DNA from: Zhongshania aliphaticivorans
GTDB lineage: Bacteria; Pseudomonadota; Gammaproteobacteria; Pseudomonadales; Spongiibacteraceae
Direction: 5' to 3'
DNA length: 64,000 bases
Assembly: GCF_902705855.1 (NCBI RefSeq)
Contig: NZ_CACSIJ010000014.1
Coordinates: 391,487 to 455,486, forward strand
The notes under the pieces are model-generated. The model searched no databases. It was not told where the DNA came from and worked only from the letters and a program-made list of their open reading frames with translations. The translations under genes were made by a program, and so were the position numbers. Below, piece after piece: positions 56,050-64,000 of the stretch (the first letter of the stretch is position 1; every line of letters starts with the position of its first letter).

Positions 56050-56469
56050 TCAAAAGGGTTTGAGTACCACTAAAAGCACAATCGCAAATAAGGCGATAAC
56101 AGGTGCTTCGTTAAACCAGCGATAAAATACGTGCTGGCGCTGATTTTGGTCATTGGCGAATTTGTTAACTAAGTGGCCGCAGTACAGGTGGTAGGCGATA
56201 AGGCCGACTACAAAAAGTAATTTCAGATGCAGCCAGCCAGCACTGAGATAGTAGTCCATGTTTTGCGCAATAAGTAAGGCGCCGAACACAATGGTTAACA
56301 CGGCGAATGGGCTTATAAAACGATACAGTTTGCGCTCCATGACTTTAAGGTAATCACGCGTGGCTTGGTCTTCTGCCATGGCATGGTAAACAAAGAGTCG
56401 GGGCAGATAAAAAATACCGGCAAACCAGCAAATAACCGCAATGATGTGAAAAGCTTTTAGCCAAAGCAT
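56050..56469 (-). CDS. hemJ: Protoporphyrinogen oxidase HemJ
   Basis: 139 residues, four membrane helices. LWLKAFHIIAVICWFAGIFYLPRLFVYH carries the conserved His10-type residue, and LHLKLLFVVGLIAYHLYCG the central motif. It oxidises protoporphyrinogen IX in the inner membrane. Same strand as hemL and hemB, 80 nt upstream of hemL. Confidence 0.92.
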   Translation of the reverse strand: MLWLKAFHIIAVICWFAGIFYLPRLFVYHAMAEDQATRDYLKVMERKLYRFISPFAVLTIVFGALLIAQNMDYYLSAGWLHLKLLFVVGLIAYHLYCGHLVNKFANDQNQRQHVFYRWFNEAPVIALFAIVLLVVLKPF

Positions 56470-56642
56470 GAGGGTGTGCCTAAATAGTTAGTGTGGGGCA
56501 ATGGTAAAATCACATTTCTGGGTACTGGGTGTTGTCAGTGAATTAGCATACAATATCTGTCTGCCAATTGCGGCCCGCCGCATTAATTTTTATCTAGCGC
56601 ATTCTCATTAAGCTCTGCCGCCTGCACAGGCCCCTTGATTAC

Positions 56643-58061
56643 ATGACCGCCAATAACAAACGTACACAGACTGCTCGCAGACTTCGTCTGTGGTGGACGC
56701 TGGGCAATCGTCACACGCGTCGGCAGTTAGGTACGGTAGAAGACTGGAAAACCCGCGGTGTGTTTTGGTTCGGTGCCTTAACGGTTGGCTTGGTTATCCA
56801 AGGATTTGCTTGGCTGTCAGAAGAAAGCTTTTCAATTACCCAGCATGTTTTTGATCGCTACCCATATGCCTTTTTGATTATCACACCATTCGGTCTAATG
56901 GCGATTGTGTGGGTCATGAATATGGGAGGGAAGGCGGCCAGAGGTAGTGGTATTCCTCAGGTATTGTTGGCGCATAAGCAAAGTTATCATTGGTTACGGG
57001 TGCCGTTTCTTTCTCTGCGAGTGGCAACATTGAAGGTGCTTTTGACCTGCGCTGGCTTATTGGTGGGTGCAACAGTCGGGCGAGAAGGGCCTAGCGTTCA
57101 TGTTGGCGCCGCACTAATGTATAAATTTGGTACATGGGCCAAGTTAAAGCAGAAACAGGTAGAGAGTAGCTTGATTGTAGCGGGGGGCGCTGCCGGTGTA
57201 TCGGCTGCTTTCAATGCGCCGTTGGCGGGTATCGTGTTTGCAATCGAAGAGCTTCAGCAGTCGATGGAGGCGAGAACCACCGGTACCTTTATTATGGCGA
57301 TTATTCTCTCGGGGGTGGTTGTATTGGCCTTCGCTGGGCACTACAGCTATTTTGGCGTTCCAGATGTAACTGCGCTCCCTTTGGTAGATTATCCTTATAT
57401 TATTGGCGTGAGCGTTGCTTGTGGCTTATTAGGCGGTTTGTTTAGCTTGTTTTTAGTACAGGGTAATCGGGCTATTGCGCCGTTTGTGATGAAGAGTCCG
57501 CTGCGAGTCGCGTTTATAATCGGCATCTTTTTGGCAGGGATGGCAATTCTGTCTGGTGGCCTAACGATGGGTAGCGGCTACGTTGAGGCGAGGGCTCTGT
57601 TAGCAGGAGAGGCTGAGGGAAGTTGGTTGACCGCTGGTGGCAAAGTGTTAGCGACACTGCTGACTTACTTTAGCGGCATACCTGGCGGTATTTTCTCGCC
57701 AAGTTTAGCCGCCGGTGCAGAACTTGGTTCGGCTATGGGTCCCATGTTTCCCCAGGTGCCTGCGGTGTCTTTGATATTGGTTGGTATGGCGAGTTATTTT
57801 GCTGGCGTGGTTCAGCGCCCAATCACCGCATTTGTTATTGTGCTGGAGTTGACGGGCAATAATCACGATATACTACCAGCCCTTATGGTTAGTGCGCTTG
57901 TCGCAACAGCGGTGTCAAAGCTGGTGATGACAGAGCCGGTTTACCATGTGTTGGCGAGAGATTTAGTGCGCGGCTGGGATCACTTGTTGCGTGAAAAAGA
58001 AGAATCAGAGTTGGTGGCAACTAATGACGTCGTTGCAGATCAAAAGAATGAACAGCGTTAA
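56643..58061 (+). CDS. ClC-family chloride channel/antiporter
   Basis: 472 residues, about 10-12 membrane helices. The three anion-selectivity motifs are present: ARGSGIPQV, GATVGREGPSVHVG and GGIFSPSLAAGAELG. The gating glutamate in GREGP is intact. No C-terminal CBS domain. Chloride/proton exchange at the inner membrane is inferred; fluoride specificity is not suggested. argC starts 15 nt later. Confidence 0.9.
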   Translation: MTANNKRTQTARRLRLWWTLGNRHTRRQLGTVEDWKTRGVFWFGALTVGLVIQGFAWLSEESFSITQHVFDRYPYAFLIITPFGLMAIVWVMNMGGKAARGSGIPQVLLAHKQSYHWLRVPFLSLRVATLKVLLTCAGLLVGATVGREGPSVHVGAALMYKFGTWAKLKQKQVESSLIVAGGAAGVSAAFNAPLAGIVFAIEELQQSMEARTTGTFIMAIILSGVVVLAFAGHYSYFGVPDVTALPLVDYPYIIGVSVACGLLGGLFSLFLVQGNRAIAPFVMKSPLRVAFIIGIFLAGMAILSGGLTMGSGYVEARALLAGEAEGSWLTAGGKVLATLLTYFSGIPGGIFSPSLAAGAELGSAMGPMFPQVPAVSLILVGMASYFAGVVQRPITAFVIVLELTGNNHDILPALMVSALVATAVSKLVMTEPVYHVLARDLVRGWDHLLREKEESELVATNDVVADQKNEQR

Positions 58062-58076
58062 GGGAGAAATATTCAG

Positions 58077-59117
58077 GTGCTAAAAGTTGGGATAGTGGGT
58101 GGTACTGGTTACACCGGAGCTGAATTGCTGCGTTTATTCTCTACTCATGCCGAGGCAGAGGTGGCAATGATTACCTCGCGTGCGGAAGATGGTGTTCCGG
58201 TTGATGAGTTATTTCCGAGTTTGCGCGGGGCAATTGATTTACGTTTTACCGCCCCGGATGTGAAGGCGCTGGCGAGTTGCGATGTGGTGTTTTTTGCGAC
58301 GCCTCACAATGTTGCCATGAACATGGTGCCAGAATTGCTCGCAGCGGGAACCCGTATCATCGACCTGTCTGCAGATTTTCGGATTAGCGACGCTGAGCTA
58401 TGGTCTAAATGGTACAACGAAGAGCATGTGTGCCCAGATGTGTTAGCGACGGCTGTGTACGGTTTACCTGAGCGTAATGCCGATAAAATTCGAGACGCTC
58501 AGTTGATCGCCTGTCCCGGTTGTTATCCAACGGCGATAGAGCTTGGTTTGATTCCTTTACTTGAGCAAAAGCTGGTTGATCCCAAGCGCTTGATCGCGAG
58601 TGCGGCGTCGGGCGTGAGTGGTGCGGGGCGCCAGGCGAAGCTTGATAATATTTACGCGGAACTGTCCGAAAGCTTTAAGGCTTATGGTGTAGCAGGTCAC
58701 CGTCATTTGCCTGAAATAGAACAGGAATTGGCTTTGGCTGCGGGCGGTCCTGTAGGGCTGACTTTTACACCGCATTTGTTACCGCAGGTACGGGGCATTC
58801 ACGCGACCTTGTTCTCAGAGCTATTAGATCCTGCGGTATCTTTGGATGAGCTGCAGTTTATGTTTGAAAAGCGTTACGCTGATGCGCCTTTTGTCGATGT
58901 AATGCCTTTGGGTAGTTTGCCGCAAACACGCTCAGTACGTGGTGCTAATACCTGCCGTATAGCTGTCTATCGTCCGCAGAATCGAGACACCGTAGTGGTC
59001 TTGTCGGTCATTGATAACTTGGTGAAGGGTGCTTCCGGTCAAGCTATTCAGAACATGAATATTATGTTCGGCTTACCAGAAACGATGGGGTTGCAGGGCT
59101 TGGCCTTGTTGCCTTAA
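58077..59117 (+). CDS. argC: N-acetyl-gamma-glutamyl-phosphate reductase, ArgC
   Basis: 346 residues with GTG start (GGGAGAA ribosome-binding site). NADPH-dependent step of arginine synthesis. [14 protein letters not shown] nucleotide loop, active-site cysteine in [16 protein letters not shown], and the [12 protein letters not shown] histidine. Followed by erpA, as in pseudomonads. Confidence 0.95.
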   Translation: MLKVGIVGGTGYTGAELLRLFSTHAEAEVAMITSRAEDGVPVDELFPSLRGAIDLRFTAPDVKALASCDVVFFATPHNVAMNMVPELLAAGTRIIDLSADFRISDAELWSKWYNEEHVCPDVLATAVYGLPERNADKIRDAQLIACPGCYPTAIELGLIPLLEQKLVDPKRLIASAASGVSGAGRQAKLDNIYAELSESFKAYGVAGHRHLPEIEQELALAAGGPVGLTFTPHLLPQVRGIHATLFSELLDPAVSLDELQFMFEKRYADAPFVDVMPLGSLPQTRSVRGANTCRIAVYRPQNRDTVVVLSVIDNLVKGASGQAIQNMNIMFGLPETMGLQGLALLP

Positions 59118-59218
59118 TACGTCGCTGAGGGTTTAATACTTGACTAAATTAGTCGGAAAAGCCGATAATTGCGTTAGTTGTGGTACAAATTTGTGCCAAT
59201 GTAGTAGCGAGGTGATAT

Positions 59219-59572
59219 ATGTCTGCGGTTGAACAATTCACGCCGTCAGTCCTAACATTGACGGATAAGGCGGTGGCAAAGGTTAGAAGCCTAGTCGAGT
59301 CAGAAGCTAACGATGATTTGAAATTGCGCGTGTTTGTCACTGGAGGGGGCTGTTCTGGGTTTCAGTACGGTTTCACTTTTGATGAAATTGCTGAAGAAGA
59401 CGACACGCTAGTGCAGCGCGATGGTGTCACCGTACTGGTCGATCCATTAAGTTATCAGTACATTGACGGTGCGCAGGTTGATTACACGGAGGGGCTTGAG
59501 GGCTCGCGCTTTGTAGTCAGCAATCCAAATGCTAGTACTACCTGTGGTTGTGGGTCTTCGTTTTCGGTTTAG
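59219..59572 (+). CDS. erpA: Iron-sulfur cluster insertion protein ErpA
   Basis: 117 residues, A-type Fe-S carrier. The three cluster cysteines are visible in [13 protein letters not shown] and [10 protein letters not shown] at the C-terminus. Delivers clusters to isoprenoid-pathway and other apo-proteins. GAGGTGAT ribosome-binding site; separate from argC by 101 nt. Confidence 0.95.
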   Translation: MSAVEQFTPSVLTLTDKAVAKVRSLVESEANDDLKLRVFVTGGGCSGFQYGFTFDEIAEEDDTLVQRDGVTVLVDPLSYQYIDGAQVDYTEGLEGSRFVVSNPNASTTCGCGSSFSV

Positions 59573-59666
59573 TTTTATCTCGGCCTGACGCTCGTTGGGC
59601 CGATCTCTGCTCCATTCTCGTTCTTACTACTTTCCTTATAAGTGTTGCTGAAACTTTGCGTCGCTG

Positions 59667-60788
59667 TCACGCGGGATAAATTGCACCGAGTATACGTGGT
59701 CCGTCAGCGCCGGTGACGGTGGGGATATTACCTGGAAGTTGGTTTAGCGTTTGTTTGGCTAGCCATGCAAATGCTACGGCCTCTACCCAGTCGGGTGGAA
59801 TGCCAAGTACGCGGGTATCTTCGACTCGGCGAGATGGGAGTAGCGCGCTAATACGTTTGCGAAGAGCAAGATTGGCGCTGCCGCCGCCGCATATGAAAAC
59901 GGGGGTAATGCCTGTGCTGGACTTTTCTATGGCATCGCAAATACTGCGCGCCGTGAGCTCCAGTAGTGTTGCCTGCACATCCTCTGCTGCAAGGCTTGGA
60001 AAATGGCTTAAAGCATCGAAGATGGATTTTTGATTGAATTGCTCGCGTCCCGTACTTTTAGGTCCAGACTGGGCGTAAAACGGTAGCTGTAAAAAATGCT
60101 CTAATAATTTCGAATGACATATTCCGCTGGCGGCCCAGTTGCCGTCGCGATCAAAGTCTTGTTTTAAATTTGTGTGTATCCAGCTGTCCATCAGTACATT
60201 GCCGGGGCCGGTATCGAAACCGATAACATCGCCATTTTTCTTTAGAAGGCTAATATTGGCCATGCCGCCAATATTTAGAATAACGCGTTCTTCGTTCTCG
60301 CTAGCAAATGCCGCGGCGTGAAAGGCGGGTACCAGTGGCGCTCCCTGGCCGCCGGCGGCAATATCGCGCCGCCGAAAGTCGGCGATGGTGGTGATGCCAC
60401 TTAATTCCGCGATTGTGTTTGGGTCGCCAATTTGCAAGGTAAATGCTTGGTTCCTGTCGCGCGTTGTATCTGGCGGGCGGTGTCTTACTGTCTGGCCGTG
60501 GCTGCCAATTGCGGTGACGTCGGCGGGGCTGATGTTCGCGCTGGCGCAGAGTTGCAGGACGGCATTGGCAAAAACGTGGCCGATTTCTCGATCGGTTTTG
60601 CCTAGTAGCTCAATCTCGTCGGCGCTTGTGGCGCAGAGCGTGAGTATGTCTGCTTTTAGCTCGACTGGCAGAGTTGCCGAAATACTGTGTTCAAAGTGGA
60701 TGTTGTCATTGTCATCGACGGTAATTAGCGCTGCGTCGATGCCATCTAGACTGGTGCCGGACATCAAGCCAATGTACTTCGAGATCAT
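59667..60788 (-). CDS. anmK: Anhydro-N-acetylmuramic acid kinase, AnmK
   Basis: 373 residues. IGLMSGTSLDGIDAALI N-terminal motif, GSHGQTVRHRP, NIGGMANIS and GFDTGPGNVLMD are hallmarks. It phosphorylates and opens 1,6-anhydroMurNAc for peptidoglycan recycling. Its ATG overlaps the upstream peptidase stop (TGATG), so they form an operon. Confidence 0.94.
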   Translation of the reverse strand: MISKYIGLMSGTSLDGIDAALITVDDNDNIHFEHSISATLPVELKADILTLCATSADEIELLGKTDREIGHVFANAVLQLCASANISPADVTAIGSHGQTVRHRPPDTTRDRNQAFTLQIGDPNTIAELSGITTIADFRRRDIAAGGQGAPLVPAFHAAAFASENEERVILNIGGMANISLLKKNGDVIGFDTGPGNVLMDSWIHTNLKQDFDRDGNWAASGICHSKLLEHFLQLPFYAQSGPKSTGREQFNQKSIFDALSHFPSLAAEDVQATLLELTARSICDAIEKSSTGITPVFICGGGSANLALRKRISALLPSRRVEDTRVLGIPPDWVEAVAFAWLAKQTLNQLPGNIPTVTGADGPRILGAIYPA

Positions 60789-62137
60789 CAGCCTGCGTCG
60801 ATATTGTTATAACTGCGCTGGGCAGCGTAGGTCTTTAGCTGAAGTTGCATGCCAGAGATCTGGCTTTTGAAAATTGACATCTCGCCAGCATTCACCTTTG
60901 TAGGCGGCGGCAGCTTAGTGACGATTGTTGCAGGGTTGCGGTGTACGCCGTTAACTAAAAATTCGTAGTGCAGGTGTGGTCCCGTCGCGTAGCCAGTGGA
61001 GCCAACCCAGCCAATGGTTTCGCGCTGCCGAACCCGCTCGCCCTTTGATACGGCACGCTTATGTAAGTGGAGGTATTTGGTGATATAGGCCTCGCCGTGC
61101 TTGATGAACACGTAATTGCCGTTAGCTTTTGAGTAGCCCGCGTCTGAAACCCGGCCATCGCCCGCGGCATATACTGGAGTTCCGCGGGGGGCGGCGTAGT
61201 CTATGCCGCGATGTGGACGTACTGTTTTAAAGACAGGGTGTAGGCGCTTGGGATTGAAGCCAGAGCTGATGCGTGTGAAGTCCAGCGGCGCTCGCAAGAA
61301 AGCCTTGCGCATGCTTTCACCGCTTTCCGAAAAGTAGTCGACGTCGCCGCGACTATTTATATAGCGGTAGGCTTGAAACGAGCGGCCTTGGTTAAAATAT
61401 TGTGCGGCTAGGATTTGCCCGCTGCCTAAACGTTCGCCATTTAAATAGAGATCTTCGTATATGACGATAAAATAATCATCTTTGCGGACGTCGTATACGA
61501 AATCTAAAACACCGCCGAAAATATTGGCGAGCTCCATGATGATGCTCTGATTTACGCCAGCATCTTGCGCTGCTTTATATAATGATGAAGTGATGGTGGC
61601 ACTGGCTACTCGCTGTCGGATTTCGGGTGTTTCTGCGAGTTCTGTGGTGCCAAAGCCTGTTACGCCGCGTTCAAAAACAAGGCTATTGAGCTTGTCTACT
61701 TGGTAGCTTAAGGCGGCGAGTTTACCGTTGTCATCTATCTGGAATGATAACTTCTGTCCGGGACGAATTTTATTAAGCGCTTTTGCTTTGGGGGCGGTTG
61801 TTAATAATTCGTGAAGGTCTTGTGGTGTAAGGTCTGCGCGGCTAAAAATAGCAGAAAGTGAATCACCTGATTTAACCTGTACTTCTGCCCACGGCTTTTC
61901 AGCCTCTTCTGTGGGGGTGGTGTCGGCGCCTATCGAGCTGCTCGCTGCTCTGGTCGGGCTGAGTTCGAGGTTTAGTGGAATGGCTGTGCGTTTTGCTTCA
62001 GCATTTTCGCCGGGCAGTAACAATAGAGACAATCCAAGCGCGATAAGAGTCGATGCGGCAAGAGCCAAATGGCGTCGCGGAAATTTGCCGTTAATGCCTT
62101 TGCGAACGGCGTGCCTTTTGGGTATCCAATTTTGCAT
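60788..62137 (-). CDS. M23 family peptidoglycan endopeptidase (MepM-like)
   Basis: 449 residues. One N-terminal membrane anchor (about 24-41), an OapA/LysM-like region with VKSGDSLSAIFSRADLTPQDL, then the M23 peptidase domain with zinc ligands in HRGIDYAAPRGTPVYAAGDG and HLHYEF. It probably cuts peptide cross-links in the periplasm. It precedes anmK, which recycles the products. Confidence 0.92.
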   Translation of the reverse strand: MQNWIPKRHAVRKGINGKFPRRHLALAASTLIALGLSLLLLPGENAEAKRTAIPLNLELSPTRAASSSIGADTTPTEEAEKPWAEVQVKSGDSLSAIFSRADLTPQDLHELLTTAPKAKALNKIRPGQKLSFQIDDNGKLAALSYQVDKLNSLVFERGVTGFGTTELAETPEIRQRVASATITSSLYKAAQDAGVNQSIIMELANIFGGVLDFVYDVRKDDYFIVIYEDLYLNGERLGSGQILAAQYFNQGRSFQAYRYINSRGDVDYFSESGESMRKAFLRAPLDFTRISSGFNPKRLHPVFKTVRPHRGIDYAAPRGTPVYAAGDGRVSDAGYSKANGNYVFIKHGEAYITKYLHLHKRAVSKGERVRQRETIGWVGSTGYATGPHLHYEFLVNGVHRNPATIVTKLPPPTKVNAGEMSIFKSQISGMQLQLKTYAAQRSYNNIDAG

Positions 62138-62378
62138 AGTTCTAATTACTACATGCCTGTTGGTGGTTTTTTACGCAGTATAACAAATGTACTGCGTGCT
62201 TAAAGCCCGTAAAAACCGAAACTTAAAGTAGATTCTAGCTTGAGTGCGCCGGCCTGTCAGCTTTTCGCGGTTTGCATTTGTTGTCGGTTGTTGTATCTTG
62301 CCGGCTCTTCGGTATTTTCCTGATTTTGCAGATTACCTGAATGGGGTGATTTGCGCTTCTTTATATGAAGGTCGGTGT

Positions 62379-63680
62379 ATGACAGCGGTAAACGCAGATT
62401 TACTCACAGAATTAGAGGCGAGAGGTTTGGTCGCGCAAATGACCGGCGAAAATGGTTTGTCCGAGTATCTGTCGGAGGGGGCGCGCACTTTATATTGCGG
62501 TTTTGACCCTACTGCAGACAGTCTTCATATCGGTCATCTTGTGCCACTGTTGGCGTTGCGTCGTTTTCAACAGGCTGGCCACAAGCCAATAGCGTTGGTT
62601 GGTGGTGCGACGGGCCTTATTGGTGACCCAAGCTTTAAGGCGCAGGAGCGGCAGTTAAATACGTCGGATGTTGTTGCGAATTGGGTTGATCGCCTAAAGG
62701 CGCAGGTTTCGCGGTTTATTGATTTTGATTGTGGCGAAAACTCAGCTGAGGTCGCGAATAACTTAGATTGGTTTGGTTCAATGTCGGCGCTTGAATTTTT
62801 GCGTGATATTGGTAAGCACTTCTCTGTAAATAGCATGATTGCCAAGGAATCGGTGAAGCAGCGTATTAATAGAGAGGGTTCGGGGATCTCCTTCACCGAG
62901 TTTAGTTATTCTTTATTGCAGGGAATGGATTTTTCCGAGTTATATAAAAGATACGGTTGTACCTTGCAGTTAGGTGGCTCTGATCAGTGGGGTAATATTA
63001 TCGCGGGGGTGGATCTCACTCGTCGCCAGCATGGTGCTGCTGTTCACGGCCTAACTATGCCGCTGGTAACTAAAGCGGATGGCACAAAATTTGGTAAAAC
63101 GGAGTCCGGCACCATTTGGCTTGATCCGGCTAAGACCTCACCGTATGCCTTCTACCAGTTCTGGCTTGGCACTGCTGATGCAGATGTTTATAAATTCCTC
63201 CGTTACTTTACCTTTCTGTCTCTCAAGGATGTTGATGCTATTGAAGCAGAGGATCGCGAAGTGGGGCGCCCAGCTGCGCAGCGTGTGCTTGCTGAAGAAA
63301 TGACGAAGTTGATTCACGGTGCCGATGAATTAGCTGGGGCGCAGCGTATTACCGAGGCGCTGTTTTCTGGTGAATTGACTGAATTGTCTGCGGGTGACTT
63401 TCAGCAATTGCAGTTAGACGGGTTGCCGACGGCCGAGTTGGGGCGCGATGATTTGAAAGATAAGCCATTAACCCAGCTGCTTGCGGATATAGGTATGGGT
63501 GTTGGCAAGCAAATAAAAGACGCATTGGGTCGCAATGCCGTATTGATTAATGGTGTCGCGGTTGGTCTGGCGGACAATATGAGGCTGGAAGATGTGTTTT
63601 CTGACGCATCGGCATTGTTCGAGAAGTACTACCTCGTAAAGTTAGGTAAAAAGAAATATCAGCTAGTGGTGATTAAGTAA
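62379..63680 (+). CDS. tyrS: Tyrosyl-tRNA synthetase, TyrS
   Basis: 433 residues from ATG 62379 (GAAGG ribosome-binding site); the frame is open upstream to 62244 but that leader is not family-like. Class I motifs: HIGH in [15 protein letters not shown] and the KMSKS equivalent KFGKTESG; the tyrosine-binding GSDQWGNI is present; a C-terminal S4 domain (about 365-430) contacts tRNA. It precedes an rRNA operon promoter, as in pseudomonads. Confidence 0.95.
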   Translation: MTAVNADLLTELEARGLVAQMTGENGLSEYLSEGARTLYCGFDPTADSLHIGHLVPLLALRRFQQAGHKPIALVGGATGLIGDPSFKAQERQLNTSDVVANWVDRLKAQVSRFIDFDCGENSAEVANNLDWFGSMSALEFLRDIGKHFSVNSMIAKESVKQRINREGSGISFTEFSYSLLQGMDFSELYKRYGCTLQLGGSDQWGNIIAGVDLTRRQHGAAVHGLTMPLVTKADGTKFGKTESGTIWLDPAKTSPYAFYQFWLGTADADVYKFLRYFTFLSLKDVDAIEAEDREVGRPAAQRVLAEEMTKLIHGADELAGAQRITEALFSGELTELSAGDFQQLQLDGLPTAELGRDDLKDKPLTQLLADIGMGVGKQIKDALGRNAVLINGVAVGLADNMRLEDVFSDASALFEKYYLVKLGKKKYQLVVIK

Positions 63681-63695
63681 GCAGTTTGCTTATTT
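63678..63695 (+). terminator. Weak terminator at tyrS end
   Basis: TAAGCA (63678-63683), GTT, TGCTTA (63687-63692), then TTT. Short stem overlapping the stop codon. Confidence 0.4.
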
Positions 63696-63781
63696 AATCG
63701 CCGTTAAGTGGTTGATAAATAACCGAAGTGAGTGGTTTTTGTACGTCGGTAAATGTTTTTAAAATTCTTTGTAAAAGTGTG

Positions 63782-63809
63782 TTGACTCCCATCGCGGTAT
63801 CTCTATAAT
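63782..63809 (+). promoter_or_regulatory. rRNA operon promoter P1
   Basis: TTGACT (63782-63787), 16-nt spacer, TATAAT (63804-63809), then a GCGCCTCC discriminator, the pattern of stringently controlled rrn promoters. The position after tyrS matches pseudomonad rrn operons; the 16S gene itself lies beyond the window. Confidence 0.8.
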
Positions 63810-63900
63810 GCGCCTCCTCAACTGCTGACGCGGACTTCACCGAGGTGAGGGAAGCGGATTTAAGAAGCGGTTGAGGTGGTAAGAAAGTTTAAAAAACTAC

Positions 63901-63928
63901 TTGCTACTGAGGACGAAGTATATATAAT
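63901..63928 (+). promoter_or_regulatory. rRNA operon promoter P2
   Basis: TTGCTA (63901-63906), 16-nt spacer, TATAAT (63923-63928), followed by ACGCCTCCTC, nearly the same discriminator as P1. The rest, to 64000, would be the rrn leader. Confidence 0.72.
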
Positions 63929-64000
63929 ACGCCTCCTCGCTTAAGGGCAACAACTTAAGCAAAATCAAAACCCTGGCGGTTTTGAGTTATTTAAAAACAA

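Noticed and set aside
59580..59603. TCGGCC/GGCCGA as erpA terminator
   Set aside because: Only a 6-bp stem with a 12-nt loop and no T-tract; too weak to call.

Overview
The window looks like chromosomal DNA of a marine-type gammaproteobacterium, probably from the Cellvibrionales/Spongiibacteraceae neighbourhood. This is an inference from gene order and protein families; no rRNA sequence lies inside the window to confirm it. Two blocks keep gene orders I know from Pseudomonas: dksA-gluQ-cbrX-cbrA-cbrB-crcZ-pcnB-folK-panB-panC with acs nearby (about 36-49.5 kb, mostly minus strand), and argC-erpA-anmK-M23 peptidase-tyrS leading into an rRNA operon promoter at the right edge (58-64 kb). I see no phage, IS element, CRISPR array or tRNA gene.

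Layout. 0-2 kb: a 5'-truncated di-heme c-type cytochrome resembling rubber oxygenases (RoxA/RoxB). 2-14.2 kb: central metabolism and housekeeping (fadH, gdhA, a lipoprotein, yjdM, a DauA-type SulP transporter, pckA, a ribbon-helix-helix regulator, an HDOD protein, the ABC-F protein YbiT). 14.5-34.6 kb: an accessory lipid block with an S5AR/ICMT-like membrane enzyme, a saccharopine-dehydrogenase-like reductase, two AraC-type regulators, an acyl-CoA dehydrogenase, a thiolase, an acyl-CoA ligase, an MMPL/RND transporter, two Tat-exported DUF1329 proteins, a YCF48 repeat protein, a DUF1302 outer-membrane protein, an AcuI-type reductase and two SDRs. This reads as uptake or export plus CoA-dependent degradation of a hydrophobic substrate (sterol, terpenoid or long-chain ester). 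The same 15-nt motif, once with one change, lies upstream of three units of this block. 34.7-49.6 kb: folM-like reductase, acs, panD/C/B, a deoxynucleoside kinase, folK, pcnB, cbrB, cbrA, cbrX, gluQ and dksA. 49.7-64 kb: an aminotransferase, truncated haemoglobin, Nudix hydrolase, beta-barrel protein, hemB/hemL/hemJ, a ClC channel, argC, erpA, anmK, an M23 peptidase, tyrS and tandem rrn promoters.

The most striking non-coding feature is between cbrB and pcnB. A textbook -24/-12 sigma-54 promoter, preceded by TGTTAC/GTAAC repeats, drives a short A-rich transcript full of AANAANAA motifs that ends in a hairpin. This is the position and logic of the Pseudomonas catabolite-repression sRNA CrcZ, but the RNA is only about 115 nt. 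A second regulatory find is a set of ATGATA-type inverted repeats upstream of both pckA and the ribbon-helix-helix gene downstream of it, suggesting a local autoregulated pckA regulator.
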